Numbered from the stretch's first letter, positions 37,046-52,000 are shown. The stretch is DNA of 64,000 bases from Apus apus (GCF_020740795.1 NC_067295.1:3100501-3164500); one strand, 5' to 3'. A program made the numbers and translations. Notes: generated by a model not told the origin, from the letters alone.

Positions 37046-40000
37046 CAAATAATGTCTCAGGCAGCCACTAAAAGGAGACCTGGTGTGATGAATACCTCCA
37101 GGGAGGATGCAGCTGTTGCTGGGGGCAAAGCAGTGGCACAAATGCCAACCCATTATAAATCCAGCCCAAGGGAAGTTGCAGAGGGGTAAACCGAGGCACA
37201 GAGATTAGGCCTGACCCATGGATATGTGAGGAGTCATTAAGAAGCTGGGCTGGAGATCCAGACCCTCTCCTCCTGCCACCAGGCTGGATCCCTCCCCTCC
37301 TGCACACCCACTGCCTCTCCACTACATTCCCACGCAGCAGGGCTCTATTTATAGAGACCTTGGCCGCTAATTATAGATCCCAGCAATCAAAACAAAAGGA
37401 GGCAAACACTCTGCACTTGCCATTCTCTGGCTCTATCCCTCACCCCAGCACCAGCCTTGTGGCAGCTCCCATCCCTCAACCGAAACCTGCCGAACCGCCC
37501 CGGCACGGCGGTGCCGGGCTGCTCCCCCACTGCAGCAGTGGTGGTAGTTTCACTGGGGACCACGGGGTGTGTTACCTGGAGGACTCACACTCTTGCACAG
37601 TGTGAGGCAACACCAGAGGGTGCAGCCACCAGCACCAGCTTGGGCATTCACCCCTGGTCAAAGTGTGCTGGGATGCAGCTGCTGGGCAGGCAGCAGCCAG
37701 GGGAGGTTTTGCTCACCGTCCTGGCACGGGTCCCTCCTCATCCCCTCGAGTGACTGAGCACAATCCCTTCCAGCCCTGGCAGGGCTGTTTCCCCACAGGC
37801 TGAGGACTTTATCCTCTCTAGTTTCAAATATCCTGAAGTACCAAAGGTCTAAGCTCTTTAGAGTGACTTTTCCACCTCCAGAAAAAGTCTCTGGACACAC
37901 TTGCCTTGGCTTAGGATTTTTTGGCAGGCTTTAGTCTCGCACTCCATGCAACGGGGAATCACGGAACATACCTCTTGGGAAAACCAAGGAATTGGGAAGG
38001 ACTGGGAAGCACACAGGGGTAAATATCTTTGGACACTTGTAAAGCAGTGGGTCATCCCCAAGCCTGTCCCTGGTTCCCTGTCACCCTCTTTGCTGCCTTC
38101 TCTCAACTCACCCTAGGAGCAATTTCACCATACTCCAGCCACTGTGGAGAAGTGTCAGCCCCTGTGCACTGTCCCGCCCAGCATGGAGGTTTATCAACTG
38201 CAGAAGCCAGCCAGCACCAAGGGGTAATCACAGCAGTTCAGCATGGAAGGCAACCTGGGCCATCACTCAGCCTCCAGACCCACCTGCAGTCGGTAGGGAG
38301 GAATTTCTGCACGTCTGAGCAGGCTCAGCTTAGCCAGGGCTTGGCAGAGCCAGGAATGGCCGCTGGCTCCTTCCTCACTGAAGGGAAAGGATGAGCTCTG
38401 CCCAGCATTCCCAGAGGCCAGGCAGGCTCTGGGTGATGACACAAGGCTGGGGCTGCTGTCAGGGATGACACCCAGAGGGAAAGGGGGAGATTCCAGGGAA
38501 GTGAGTCTGGCAGCTGAGCCAGGGTTCAAGGGGAAGAAGGTCCATAGCCCACGTCCTCTGCATCACAGCCATCCTGCTCAATTGGTTTGGGTTTTCAGTG
38601 TGAAAATGCAGCAGAGAAAGGATGGACGCACGGAAAGAAGGCAGCCAAGCAGGAGCACAGGCTTGGGATCTGCTTGGGAACATCCATGGAAAGGTCTCAG
38701 GAGGGGGATGGATGTCAGCAGATGCGACTGGTCCCACCTCCTGCTGAGGGCCTTCTGTGCCCTAAGTGCTCCAATCCAACACCAAGCATGACCCATCCCA
38801 TGGCAAAAGGCTTTCTTGTCCCATGGCTTCTGTGTATCACAGCACCAGTGTCTTTGTGGATCCCCCCGAGGTCTCTAGAGCTCATGGCTGGGCTTTGAGC
38901 CACCTCTTCACACCCCACTAGGAGCAAGAGGCAGGGTCTCTCTGGCCAGGCATGGGAACATCTCTGCTGCCATCACCAGCCCAGGTCTCCCCTCCCAAGC
39001 CCACCCCTCCCTCCTCTCCTACTTTTAATAAGCACAGAAATTGCCAAGCCCACAAAACTAATGTCTAACAGGTTCAAGGCAGAGCAATTCAATCCCTACT
39101 TGCAACTGCCTGGGAGGTCCCAATCTGTCCTTCCTCAGCTTCCTGTTCCCATTCCCAAATGGGCTGAGCAGCAAAAAAAAAAAATCCTTTCCTCCTACTC
39201 AGGGGCTTTTCCTCCTGTCCCTGGTGGGTATGGCAGGGGATGCTCCAGTGCCACAGACTGGAAAGGGCTGGGAGAGGCTGCATCCAACTACAGCCAGGAG
39301 ACACCTTTAGCAGCACAGGTGCAAACAGCAGCATGGATCCCACACAGTTAAGTGCTCCACAGAAAGGCATTTTTATACTATGTGTCAGACTCTGATGAGG
39401 AGAAGGGAGCTGCAATCATCTCCTCCATCTATAACCATGGCGAGGCCAGTCCAAGCCCTCCTGCTCTCCTCCAGCGGGAACTATGGTACCACGAAGAGCC
39501 ACAGGAGCACCAAGTCCTGGTGCCCTGTCCCAGCACTGCACATGTGCACACTCCTTTTTTTTGTTTTTTGTTTGTTTGTTTGTTTGTTTTTTCCCCACTC
39601 AACTTCTCAAGAGGAAAAAGCCCAAGAGATGCCTGGAGAACTATGGGATGCTCCTCCTGCCCTCTGCATGCTCTCCAGCAACTGTCCCCCATGGCGCCAT
39701 GAGGTCCAGAGGACAGGGCATGGGGCTGGGGAACTGCCCATCTGCTCCTGACTAGACACAGCAATTTCTGAGGTTGGCCAACCTCCCCAGGATGCAAAAC
39801 AGCAAAAAAATAAAATTATTTAGAATGGAGCTTCCAAACATCCTTCCACCTCTACTCAGAGGAGGGCATCTCCCTGCCACCAGCCAGCTGCATGCTGCTC
39901 TCCTGTCACCATAGGACACAAAACACCAGCCCAGTGAGAAACCAGGTTGCTGAGACACTAAAAATGCATTGAAAGCCTCCACCACTCCTCAGATGTTTAA

Positions 40001-43000
40001 ATTATTTAGGGCACTTGGATCAAGCCCAAGAAAAAATACAAACAAACAAGGCATGAAACTTGAGCGTGGCTCGCTGTGCTGCTGTGCCCCCCCAGGTGAC
40101 ATCGGTGCAGGACCAGGGCATGGACCCTCACAGGGAGCCTCTCCACCACAGACATAAATCCCCACATCTCCTGCGCTCCAGCCCCTCACACCCCACATCC
40201 CAGCATTGTGAGCCTCCCATCCAGGTGGATCCCAACACCTTGGGTGCTCAACCCCAGGCACCTTCCCAGGGCCTTGCTGCAGCCAGGAGGATAAACCCAG
40301 CAGCCCTGGTTGGTCATGGCCCCACTTCACAGCTCACAGCAGACGACAAGGTCTCTCTTTTGTCTCCCCTCTCTCTTTACCAAGGGGAGCAGTGCCAGCA
40401 GCATGCCACAGCTCCAGGGAGCGGTGGGAAGGCATTCCAGCTGACCTGCTTTCCATGGCATTGCTAAGGCAGGGCCTCCTTCCCAGGCACTGCCGGGGTG
40501 GTTCACCACCACCAAACCCCAGCTGGCACCGAGGAACAAAGCAGAACGAAGCAGGGCGGACTCTGAGGACATCCCTGGAACTCCCCACCAGCATGGGATC
40601 TGTTGGCAACCAACCAGCCCTACACCAGGCAGGACCCACACGTCTCCAAACCACCCACCATACTCCTCAGAGTGCCTGCCAAGCTCCCACGCAAGCCCAG
40701 CCCAGCAGTAAGTCAAACTCAGAGGGTGAAACTCTTCACCAGCTTGGCAGAGACTGCCCCACACCACGTACCAGGAGCACCCTCCGAGGACAGCAGAGGT
40801 GGCCCTGGCTCTGTGGCACGGGCAGCCCCCTCCCCACAGCCCCAGCAGGGCCACACACCTGGCCCAGCAGCACTCACCATCTCGTCCAGGGCGTAGCGCA
40901 GCAGCCCGTGCTCGTACAGGATGAAGAACCGACGCTGCCATTTCTGCAAGAGAAGAGACAGTGAGGTGGGTCACAGCAGTGCCCACCAGCCCCCGGGCCT
41001 CAACAGGGGCACCAGGGCTGCACCCCACAAAGCTGGGGCAGAGAAAAGGCACCAAAACCCTTTGGTGGCAGGTAACTCAGGACAACAGGGCATGTGCTCA
41101 GGTCTTGCTGAGCACCTGACCACAGCTGCCAAAAAAGTAGGGGGGACCCCCCAGCACTGTGGGGACTGTTTCTAAAGGGTGATGAATGTTGCAGAAGTAT
41201 TTCTGCTCAGCCCCTCACACCCCAAACCCAACCATCTGGGGTGCCATGAGCTTTGCAAAGGAAGGCTCTGTCAGAGGTCTGCTTTGCTCTACTACCTGGC
41301 TTTGTGGGCACCCAAAAAGAGGCTGGTTTTGGGGTTGCTTCCCCATCCCGCTCCTCTCTGTGTCCAGACAGACCCAAGCTAATCTGGTTTAACCATAGAG
41401 GGGACAAAAATAATCAGAGACAAAATATTCCAGCTCCTAGGCCAGAGCCAGGACTTTCCTCTTCCCCCTCTTCTGTAGGCCACCCACAAGCCCCATAACT
41501 GCTCTCCAAGAGACCCAAGACCTGCAGGACATTAGAGAGAACCCCCCAACCAACTGTTCTCAGCCCTCAGCTTTACCCTGAGTGGTCTGTCACAGCACCC
41601 AGCGCTGCAGGGTGACAGGGTGTCACTACAGACACCCCCCAGCAGTGCCTCAGCTCGATTCAGATGGTGGCTGCACCTCCGAGGGTGGCACTGCCCAGGA
41701 GGTCCTGCCTCCCCTGGCACCACTGCTTCTGCAGCTGCACAGCAAACCAGATTGGAGAACTGATCTGGCTGGAAAACTGCCTTTTTTGTGTGCATGTGTG
41801 TGCCAGCCTGTTTTCAGCCAAGAGCAAAAACTGGTTGAGCAGGCTGAAATAAAAAAGGTCCTAGATTCATAGCCCCAGTGCAGCAATTCTTATCTTGCTT
41901 TTCTCAGCCCTTTGGGCAAAGTCCAAGGTGTTCAGGGACCAGCAAAACTACCGAGATCCCGTGGACCTCCACATGCCCCAGCTTAGGAGGCAGCCACTGC
42001 TCCAGGGGGCCCCAAGTCCCACGTCCCCACAACCTTGGGCCAGCAAGCCTGAGACTAGCTGTGACTTCAAATAATGACCCATATACCCAAGGCTGAACTC
42101 AGAACCCAATTCTTGTTCACTCGGGAGAGAAACTTTTTTTATTACTAGCAGCTGAGAGCATTTTGGCTGCGTGACAGAGGGTTCACGGGCCATTGCCATC
42201 CCTCCCACGCACAGACAGCCCTGTCCTGGCGGCCTCAGAAGCAAGTTCCCTGGAAAAGCAGCTTGAGGACAGGCTGGGAGTCCTCGTCATAAGCCAGCAG
42301 TGAAAGGACATCAGCCTGGCCATGTACTTCTGGGCCTCACACCCCCCAGGGCAGGGGAGTGGGGGATGCTCCGACCTCACACGATGCTGCTGTTTCTGCA
42401 AGGCACGAGCAGACCCCTTTGGGCAAAAGCTGAGTGTGCCCTGCTCTGTCTGCAGGTCTTTTCTGCCAACACACTCAGCTTCAGAGCTGTGCAGGCTTCC
42501 AGCAAACACAAACCAATTTTCAGCCCCTTCCTTGCTGCAGGACCTGCCTAACACACGGGTGTCCGCATTAGGGGATGGGATGCAGCCCCTCTCCAGGGCT
42601 CTGGGCATGCCCATGGTGAGCCATGCAAAATGAAAATGTTGTTTCCATACATAACTAAAGAGAAATCCAGGACCTTGCTGATGGTCCCAGCATAGCTTAC
42701 AGCCACACAGCCCCACACGCTGCCAGCCTGAGAGCCTTCATGTCAGTGTGGTACATGTCAGGCCAACCATACTTCAACCAGAGCAGCATCAAGACATCAA
42801 AAAACAACAGGAGCAAGCAGTAAAACTGCACAGACTGAGCCTGATCAGCACCTGCAGTGCCCCAGCCTGCTGTCCAGCATGAGAGACCTCTGCATCCTGG
42901 AGAAGGAATTCAAGCCCTGCTGCAGGAAACATCTCCCAGCTTCCTGGTTTGCACAAAGGCATAGGTGCATGGAGGTGCCTGAGGCACTCCTGGGGCTGCA

Positions 43001-46000
43001 GCTGCCTCTGGGGGCAGGGATGTGCCCTTGTCACTCCTCCTGCCACCCCCAACCACTGCACGGGAAGAGAGTTTCTTGGCTTCACTTACCCGGGAGCGAT
43101 GGACCGGGTTGTCAAAGTCCGTCCCTTCTGGGGCCAGCAGCAACCAGCCACCATAAATGGGCTTGGCCTGCAAAAAAACAGCAGAGAAACACATCAGGTG
43201 CAGAGGCAAACAGCTCAGCATGGACCAGGGCCACGGAGGATCGATGGTCAGGGACCTCGGGAAAACTGCATCAGCCCCTGGCAACTGCACGAGTTCAGGC
43301 TCCTGCACACAGGCACCTCAGCCCTGCCAGCGGGGGGAACACGCTGCTTGGTGGCAGCCCCTGGTGTTCCACACTCTGCCTGCAAACGGGGCCGAGACGA
43401 GGAGGCAAAGCCCCAGCCACACACACCAAACTCGGCTGCTTCTGCCTGGCACAGCACCCGGAGCACCAACCCCCCCGGGTCCTGCCGAACCCGTCCTCAC
43501 CCGCAGCCCTTCCCCGCGCCACCGGCAGCGCGCCTCTCCTCCAACGCAAAACACATCCTCCAAAGGAGTGCTCCATGTTTTCCTTTTGTTAATTAAGAGA
43601 GGAAAAACTACCCGGCGCTGGCAGCTCTCCAAGCTCGCAGCCGCTTCCCGTGCCCTGCGCATCCGGCACCCGTTTCCCCGCAGGGCCAACCCGCTCCTCC
43701 CCGGCAGAGGATTCCAGCAGCCGAGCAGGCAGGAAGGTCAGAGCCAGGCAGAGGGAAAACAGCTCATTCAGCCGGCCGGGAAGAGAAAGGGAAAGAAATG
43801 CCTCGCAGCGCTGCCATTTACCAATGGGGATAGATAAATAAATACATAAATAAATATATATACAGGCTCTTTTCCCTGGTGGTTTGGGGGCAGAAATGGC
43901 CAGTGTGAAGTACATCCACGCCGTGGCGAGCAGTGAGTTGGGCACCGGGCACGTCCTCCCCTGCAAAGTCTTACAGGCACTGCTCCTGATGTCAAGCTGC
44001 AAAGTATTAGCCAACCTCCCATTCCTGGCAAGGGCTGGGGCCAAATCCTGGTGCAAGAGCAGCGAGGCATTGCCACACCGGTGAGGCGGCTCCATGGAGG
44101 GATCAGGACAGGCTGGAAGGGTGGGAACCCAGGGCAGATCCAGCTTTAGGAGCTCCTAGGTCCAGGGACACTTCTTTTCACCATGAAACATCCATCTACT
44201 CCCAGCCCAGCGACAAGGACACACATTCTCAGCTCCTCTTGAAATCATTTGGTTAATCTTGTTGCTTTCATTCTTTTCTTTTCTTTTTTTTTCCTTTTTT
44301 TTTCCTTAAAGCTTAAAACTGTTTCCAATTCAGTACCTCCCCTAGATTCCTCCTGCCAGTTTCTGTGGTTTTGTAATGTTAAAAAAAAAAAAGTTTCCCC
44401 TCTGGAAAAATCCCTGCAAACAATAGAAGAAACTGCCTATGCACCAAAAACTGTCAAACGAATGAAGCACTGAGTAAGCAAACTGGAAACAAGCCGGAGG
44501 AGCCCTTTTTACTGTTTATAAAGTGAGAAAAAAATAACAAAATCTCTTATCCCCCCCCCCCCGCAAATGTGACATATCAGCTCTGGGTGTTGCTTTCCCA
44601 GCAGCTGGGAAAACATGATGGAAGAAGATCTTCCTGACTAACCCCCTCTCTTCAAAAACAAGGAAAACGGAGCGCTGGGAGTGGGATCCAATACTGGGGA
44701 GACGCTTCCCTGCCTCCCAGAGGCACGCCGTGGGCACCAGCCTGTTCCCAAGACCAGCACGAGTTGGCACAGAAGAGCCCCCCACAGCCCTCCCCAGCTT
44801 TGGCGAGGGTCCCCTGGTCCCCACACCCCAGCCCACTCACCTGGGTGCTGGCCCCCTGCTCGCCCGTGGCCCCCATGCCACCCCCCGGCCGTCGCGCACC
44901 CGCTCTGCGCCCGCCCCGCGGCGCCCACGCTGCCTGGCACTGCAGCCCAGCCCTGCCACACCTCAGCCCGCCCCACACCCCCACCCAGAGGCACCCGTGA
45001 CGCACCCCTGCCCACGCCAGGGGAGGACTTTGGAGCTGGGGGTGCTCCCAATGCTCCCCACCATGCCGAGGTAGGGCCGCAGCCCCCCGCGTGCAACCGT
45101 GGCTCACAATGGCCTTTCCCAAACTTCTCCTGTTTCACAAGGGAAGAGCAAAATTGCAACTAACTAAAGATGAGTTAGTTAAAGATGAGTAACCAGCAGA
45201 GACTCAGGATTTGGCAGGTCACTGCGGCAGGGAGGGGGTCTCCCAACTCCAACAAGAGGCCCTCAGGGTGAGCCCTGAGCAACTGGGTCTGGTACTTGAG
45301 AAGACATCAAGAGAAGTCTCATCAAGAGTAGTCTCCACCACCCAGGAACAAGGAAGAGGTTGACAGCAAAGACAGGATGAAGCGTCCCCAATGCTTGGCA
45401 CCATCATGCCAAGGCCACACCCCAAGGAGCCCTCAGTAGCCATGCTACAGGCAGCAAAGCCACTTGCAGAGCTCAGCACGTCTCCATCCCCTGATTTTCC
45501 GCTCCGTGACCCAGCACAGCCCCTGGGCACAGCCAAGCACTCAACCTCGCAAAGCCCCATGAGCAAAATCTCTCCCTGACACAAGCCACAGACCTGCAGG
45601 ACCACTCCAAGCACCCCACTGCACCCCAAAGCCCCCAGTATGACAGGCATCGAGCACCTCGAGTGTCACACCAGGGATGAGTAACCCTGAAACCCAAACA
45701 GGGGACACCACCAGGGTCAGGAATGAGCAGCCTTCACCCAGTATGACTGGTGTGAAGCCCTGCCCTACCTCAGCCTGGCTCACACCCCTCAGCAGGTTTT
45801 ATTTTGTCCTCAACCACTCCAATTTTGGCTCAACTGACTGTACAGAAAGCACCGAGCCCCTGAAATACGTTGCCCTGAACACAGAGAACAGGCATTTCTT
45901 TACCGATGTCAAAAAAGCTCCAGTGGACTATACTTATGGCAGCAGAAGTGTCCAAATCCAGATATTGAAACCAAAATAGCTTAAAGGTATGAATTAGAGC

Positions 46001-49000
46001 CAGCCAGCGTGGGCAGCCCGGTTACACCCGCCAACAGACGAACACACAGCAGTGCTTTTTAAAGCCAAACCAAAACAAGCTACAGCTAAAACCAAGCAAA
46101 TGCCCAGAAAGGTACAAGCCTAAATAAAAGGGATACGAATTAGCATGCAAAGTGCCTGAAATAAACTCATCACACCTGCATTGGAATGGCCCTGTTGAAG
46201 CGAGGTTTAAAATAAAGCTGCTTGATGGTGCTGCAGGAGGCAGGTCCAGGGGAGCGTCACCACACCAGGCTGGAGCTGGAGCCACAGGTCACTTCACACC
46301 AGCTCAGCTTCCTCTGGAGCTCAGCAAGACGAGGAAAACGCAACATGCAGCACCGAGCAAGAGCTCAGGGCAAATTCTTCCCCTGTCCAAGCAGATCTGT
46401 CCAACTTCACGTTACAGCATGGCGTTACAGCAATCCCAGGGTTCCCAGGATGCTTTGACCACACATAGTCCTGTCCTGCATCCCAGGAGCTCCAGCGATA
46501 TCCAAGGTGGTTTCCTTGCAGGTAGCAGCCCCACGGGATGCTCAAGCGCTGGCGGTTTTGCTTTTACCCAAACGATACCCAAGAATGAGCCACAAAACAA
46601 GGTGGAAAGCAGAGCGGAGGGCAGCTGCTGGCAGTGATGCATCCACATCTGGGGTGGGGTGGGATGACGCTCCCAGGGCGGGCAGGAAAAGGAGAGCCGG
46701 TTCCTCCGGCACGGCTCGCGGTGACGAAGCCAACCACCCACCACGACCTCGGCCGGGAGGTGCCGAAGCTGCTGCCTCCCTGCTCCAGGAGAGATCTGGA
46801 GGTGCCTCACCACCCAAAAAAAAGTGGTATTTCCACAGTGCCCTCCTGGGGTACCACCACGTGGCAGGTGCGGCTGGGTCGGAGCCCCACAGTGCTCGGT
46901 CCCACGGGACTGATGGAGGCTGATTCAGGCAGAAACACCCCCAACGTCATGGCTCAGCTTCATGTTGCACCTCTGGGCTCAGCTTCATGTTGCACCTCTG
47001 GGAATGCCCAGGTCTCCCATCCTGCCTCTGATCCTACCCAGGCCTACTTAGCTTGAGGGCCCAGAAGTGCAGCTGTGCTGGGGGTGCTCTGCAGCCCCTC
47101 ACCTGCTTCTCAGGTCGCTGCCCTGGCTGCTGCCTTTGTCCCCTTGGCCTGGATCACATCCAGGGGGAAGATGCTGCCTCACGGAGGGTGGGAGGAAGCA
47201 GAGAAGGAAGCGGCCCCAGTTTGGTTTACATGAAGCTGTCAAGCTGCTGCACTGATGCTGCCCAGGCATGGATAAACCACCCCACCCCAACCAGCTCCAC
47301 CAGCACCGGGAATGCAATTCCCAGCAGCCAGGAGACTGGTCTGGAAGGACATGCAGAGCCACTCAGCACTTTCCAAAGCACAGGGTGATAAAGGAATCCT
47401 TGTATATCCCCAGGGCTGAAGGGCAGAGAGGGCACAGACAGGCAGGATGGGTCACAGAAGCATGACAGCCCATGGAGCACCAGGTCACATGGCCAGAGCT
47501 GAGCGGTGACACCAACCAGCATTCCCACTGGACAGGTTTTCACACCTGCAGTGTTTGTCAGTCATACCTTCACCTCTTCCCTCCTCCATGGAAAGCAACC
47601 AGCCACACAGGGTGCTCAGTAGCACCAAGCAGAGCCACACTCTGCCGGTCACACGGGGCCTGCAGGAGCTCAGTGCTCAAGGTGGAACAGGAAAGCTTTG
47701 CTGACATCCACATCTCCTCTTAGGGCCCAGACAGAGCACCCACATCCCCACTGGGGTGCCAGGATGGCCAGGCAGGCCTGGGATGCCCCCACGGCCAGTC
47801 CCCACCCAGCCTAACATGGTCTGAGGGAAGTCCAAATCCATCACCAGGAGAGACTCCTGGCTCCAAGCACGTGGCAGGAGGGATAATCTGTTTAGGCTGC
47901 CGGCAGACGTAATCAGCCTGTCTCGGGTGGAGGCAGGGCTTGTTTTGTTCAGGCTTGGCAACTGAGCGGGAAGGGGAAAAAAAAATTAGTGGACTGTTAC
48001 AGCAGAGCTTTAGCCTCTGCCTCCAACACTGAATGCAGAGAGCCCTGTGCACCGGGGAAACTGTGCCAGGGCTTCCAGCAGCCCTGCAAGAAAACAACAG
48101 ACTGAGCCTGGGCTGTGGGTGAACCCACAGTAACTCCTGTCCCACCACCTTTGTGGGTTTAGTCCCTATATTCACCAAAGGGTCCTCTCTGACAGCAGCG
48201 CTTGCTGCTCCCTGCCTGCATCTCAGAAACAGGGTCACAGCTCTCATCTGGACCTACAGGAGAACACAGTCCCAGAGCAGGGACAACACAGTCTTCGTCC
48301 CCTGTGCTGCTCCTGAACTGCTCAGGGCTGCCCAGGACCTGCTTCTGGCACAGTTCAAGGGGAAAGTCACCACAAAAGTTGTGGTTGCAACCTCAAGAGG
48401 AAATTTGGGCAGTTTCAGCTCCGCTCCTGGTTTTGCACAACTTGGAGCCTGAGAGAACATCACTGATGGGTGAGTCGGAGCAGCCATCACCCAGGAAGAA
48501 TGGGGAAGGTGACAGGGTGTTTGGGGTGGGATGTCATACCCAGGCTATCCTGCCCACAGCATGGCTTCTAGGAACTGAGAGACAGGCATCACTTTACATG
48601 TTGCATGCTCCCAGCAGGATGCCACATGGACCACCAGAATCCTGCGACCCCAGCCTGTGGGAGGTTCTGCAAACAGCACCGTGCAAACCCAGGCTTCTGT
48701 GGCATTCCCAAGGGCTGGGGACACTGCCCAGCCCCAGTGGTTAAGCCACTTACATCTCAGTTTCCCTGCCTGTACAGAGTTTCCCTTCTGCTGTCACTTT
48801 GTGATGGGCAGTGGAGCAAGGCCAAGCCCCAGAGCAGGAGGCTGCTGTGGGCATCCACAACCATTCCCAGTGTGAAAGCACTCTCCAGCCCCCAGCCCAG
48901 CGTCCAGGAGGCTGTTCACTGCCCCCGGGTTCAGTCTAAGCTCAGCTTTTTCCAGCCCAAGACCCAAGCAGCTCCTGAGGACAGCCATGGACACATGGGG

Positions 49001-52000
49001 ACAGCATCTCCATCCACCTCCCACTCTCCTGCAAAAACACATTTGCACAGCAGGGGTGCAGGGATGAGCTGGCTGCTTCCAAAGCTGCCAATCACTTCAG
49101 CCAGGCTTCCACCTCACTGTGCAGGAAGAGGACAAACTAGACTGGACAGACCAGACTCAGGGAGCAATGAGCAGGAGGCACTGTGGGGCAGCTGGTGGGC
49201 ACTGTACGCTGCACAGCCCTCCCAGCACACCCCAAAGGAGCTTTCCAGCCAGTCTGCTGTGTGAGCAGCAGGAGTGACCGACCGGAGGGACAGGAAGGGA
49301 AAGGTTGAATTCCCCCTTGGTGCAAGCAGCCAGTCTCCTTCTGCAAATACCCTGGCCCCAGGGCTGCACTCGGGGTCCATCAGCTGCCCTCAGCTCAGGC
49401 AGTCGGAGCAAGAGCTGGGAGAGACCAGCTGCAGTTTGCACAGGCAATCTGTCAAGCAGCAGCAAAATGGAAGTGGGAAGGAACAGGCTTCACAATCCCA
49501 GCTCCCTCCCTCCTTAAGCAGCCCCGGAGCCCGCCAAGCCCCACAGAGAGCAGGCGTATCTAACCACCTCCCACATCGGGGCTTCCTCAGCGCCTGGGAG
49601 AAGCCACAACATTTCTCCAGAGTGCTGGAGAGGGGATTTATCACTTCCTCAGGTGCCAGAGCAGATAAGGTGCGGCGCCATGCAAAGAAAAAAACCCCAA
49701 CAAACCAGCAGTAAATAAGTGTGCAAAGGGTTCTCCAGCACCCAAAAAGCACCCAAAGGCACCATCATGCTCCTTCCCTTGGGCCATGCAGAGGGTCAGG
49801 TCCACCCAAAGGTGACTCTGACACCCAACCTCACGTCTCTCCTGAGCACCCGCTGCCCTCACTGCCTGTTCATCACTCTCTACTGCCCATAGGGGACGGC
49901 CACCATGACCCTGCCTGCCCCAGCTCTTCTGGCCATGTCCCCCAAGTGCCTGCCCCCTGCAGCTACCAAGAGAGGCGGGTTTGACATTTGCAGAGAATCT
50001 TCCGCTGTTCAGTCCTAATAATTAGTCAAGTACAGGCGGATTTTTGCAGCATGATACAAGCAACCGGGAGCAGGGAGTGCAAGCGCGGGGGCTGCTTTCC
50101 AGGGAAGAAGGAGCTTTTCCTTCCCCAAAGAACAGGGGGTGGAAGCAAAAGTGAGCCCGGGACATGATTCTTCACCCAGCCATCCTTTGGAAAATGCAGA
50201 GAGCCAGGACCTCAGGGTCCAGGGCATCACATTCCCATCGATGCAACACCCCAGAGCAAAGCCAAGCCTGTGATCCAACACTGACTCTCCAGCCTTGTGG
50301 CTGCTGGGAGCCGGCTGCTCGGCATCCAGAACAGTAGGAAAGTGATAATGTCCAAAGGAGGAGAGATGGAAATCACCACCACCCCCCACTGCTGGGTAGT
50401 GGTGTCATGGGCTGGGGTGGGAGGAGGCACTGGGAAAAGTATGCAAGCTCCATTTGCTAACTGGGTGGTCCTCTGGGCATCCATGCCATGGTCTCAAGAA
50501 TAATAAAGGCACTGGTAGCTGGAAAGACGTCCTCAAATTCCTCTATCTGTGCCAGTCCCCATGCCCCGAGAGAGAACACGCATGGAGAAAATTAAAAGCA
50601 CTCTCCTCTTCTTCCAATTCAGGCCAAGTGTAATTTTGAGGTTAATTCCCAGCCTGTTCCTGTTGTGGGGGGCTTCATCTTCCTTACAAACCAACGGTGT
50701 GTGCACACAGGCATGGCTCAGTCCAGGCCCGCCAGCGTGGAGAGCAGGGACCCCACACAGGGACACAGGGACATCCTCATGGCCCTGCAGAGCCCTAGGT
50801 GGCTTCCTTGGGAAGAGTGTCCCACCAGCCAGGATGGCTTTGTCCTGCAGAGAGAAAAGGGTTCCTGGGAACCCTCCATCCTCCAGGGGCAGGCTCTGGG
50901 AAGCTGAGCTGATCTCTACACAAGGTTTGCAGGAGGTTAAAGGGAACTGTTTGGTGCCAGCACAGCAGGAAAGAGGGAATTCCCATGAAAAAGGAATTTC
51001 TTCCTTGCCGGGAAAGGGGTAGAGTCAGGGGAGCTGGTGACAGGTAGGTGGAGCAGCCAGGACAGAGCCATCAACAGCACCACGTCTGCTGAGGACCAAG
51101 AACCAGATCCTGCCACTGCACAGGACCACAAGGCTCTGAGCACCCACATCAGGGCTCGGATTCATCGAGACAGACCCACAGCAACACATTTTCCCAAGGA
51201 GGGAGCAGACACAGTGACTGACCCAGTTTTTCCCATGCCACGCGGGTGCCCCAGAAGGTCAAACACAGGCTAGGGGGCAGAGGTGGGGGAGCAAGGGCAC
51301 GTCACCTCCCACCTGCAGCCCTGGGGGGGATGACCAGGGCTCCCGTGGGTGGTGGGACCACACGTAGCCACCCCAAGTCACACCAACCCCCAGCCAGCAG
51401 CATGGCCACGCACAAAAACAACTCGTGAACGCAGCACTCCCGGGATTAGGGACTTGGCGTCCGCGCAGCTCTTTGAAGTTGGAAGCGTTAAGTCTGATTA
51501 TTATTAGAGAGCTCCAGCTCATTAATCCTGATGTTTGGGGCTGGATTCCCCCCTCCCAGCTCCATTCCTAATCTGCTTCCCGAGTACAACGGGAATCCAC
51601 TACTACCACTAAATATTTGTGACTCTTTGAAAACACTCAAGGTTCCCTGCCCTGAGCAGCTCCAGCACCCCAAAGCACCCCGGGAAGCAGGAGGGGCAGC
51701 TCCTTATGCCCACACAGGTATTTTTATATAATAAAAATCCAAAAAAGACAGGAGCACGTAAGTGTGAAGTACCTTCACCTTTCCTGCAAGCCAAGTAGAA
51801 AGGTCAGATGACTCAAAAGGACTTTTCTAGCCTGACTCTAGGTGATCACCAACACAGTCCCTGTCCATGGGATGAGCAGGACGCGCTGAGCACAGAGCCC
51901 CCCACAACACAGTGTGGGGTCCCACCTACCCAAGCTTAAAAAAAAAAACAAATGTAAAAGGCCCAAAAAAATCAAGAGCTGTGAAACGAACCGCTATTCC

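Larger units (their letters stand above)
20940..40877 (-). other. MPRIP: MPRIP intron 3 (about 20 kb)
   Basis: This is the largest intron here, between exons 3 and 4. It contains a CR1 fragment (24298-24500), a short perfect hairpin (25034-25059), a CpG-containing conserved-looking block (25600-25735), a conserved-looking and GC-rich zone (32140-33310), a 30-base A run (37013-37042) and a T-rich (TTTG)n tract (39549-39593). No cassette exon fitting MPRIP, nested gene or structured RNA was recognised in the rest. Confidence 0.82.
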
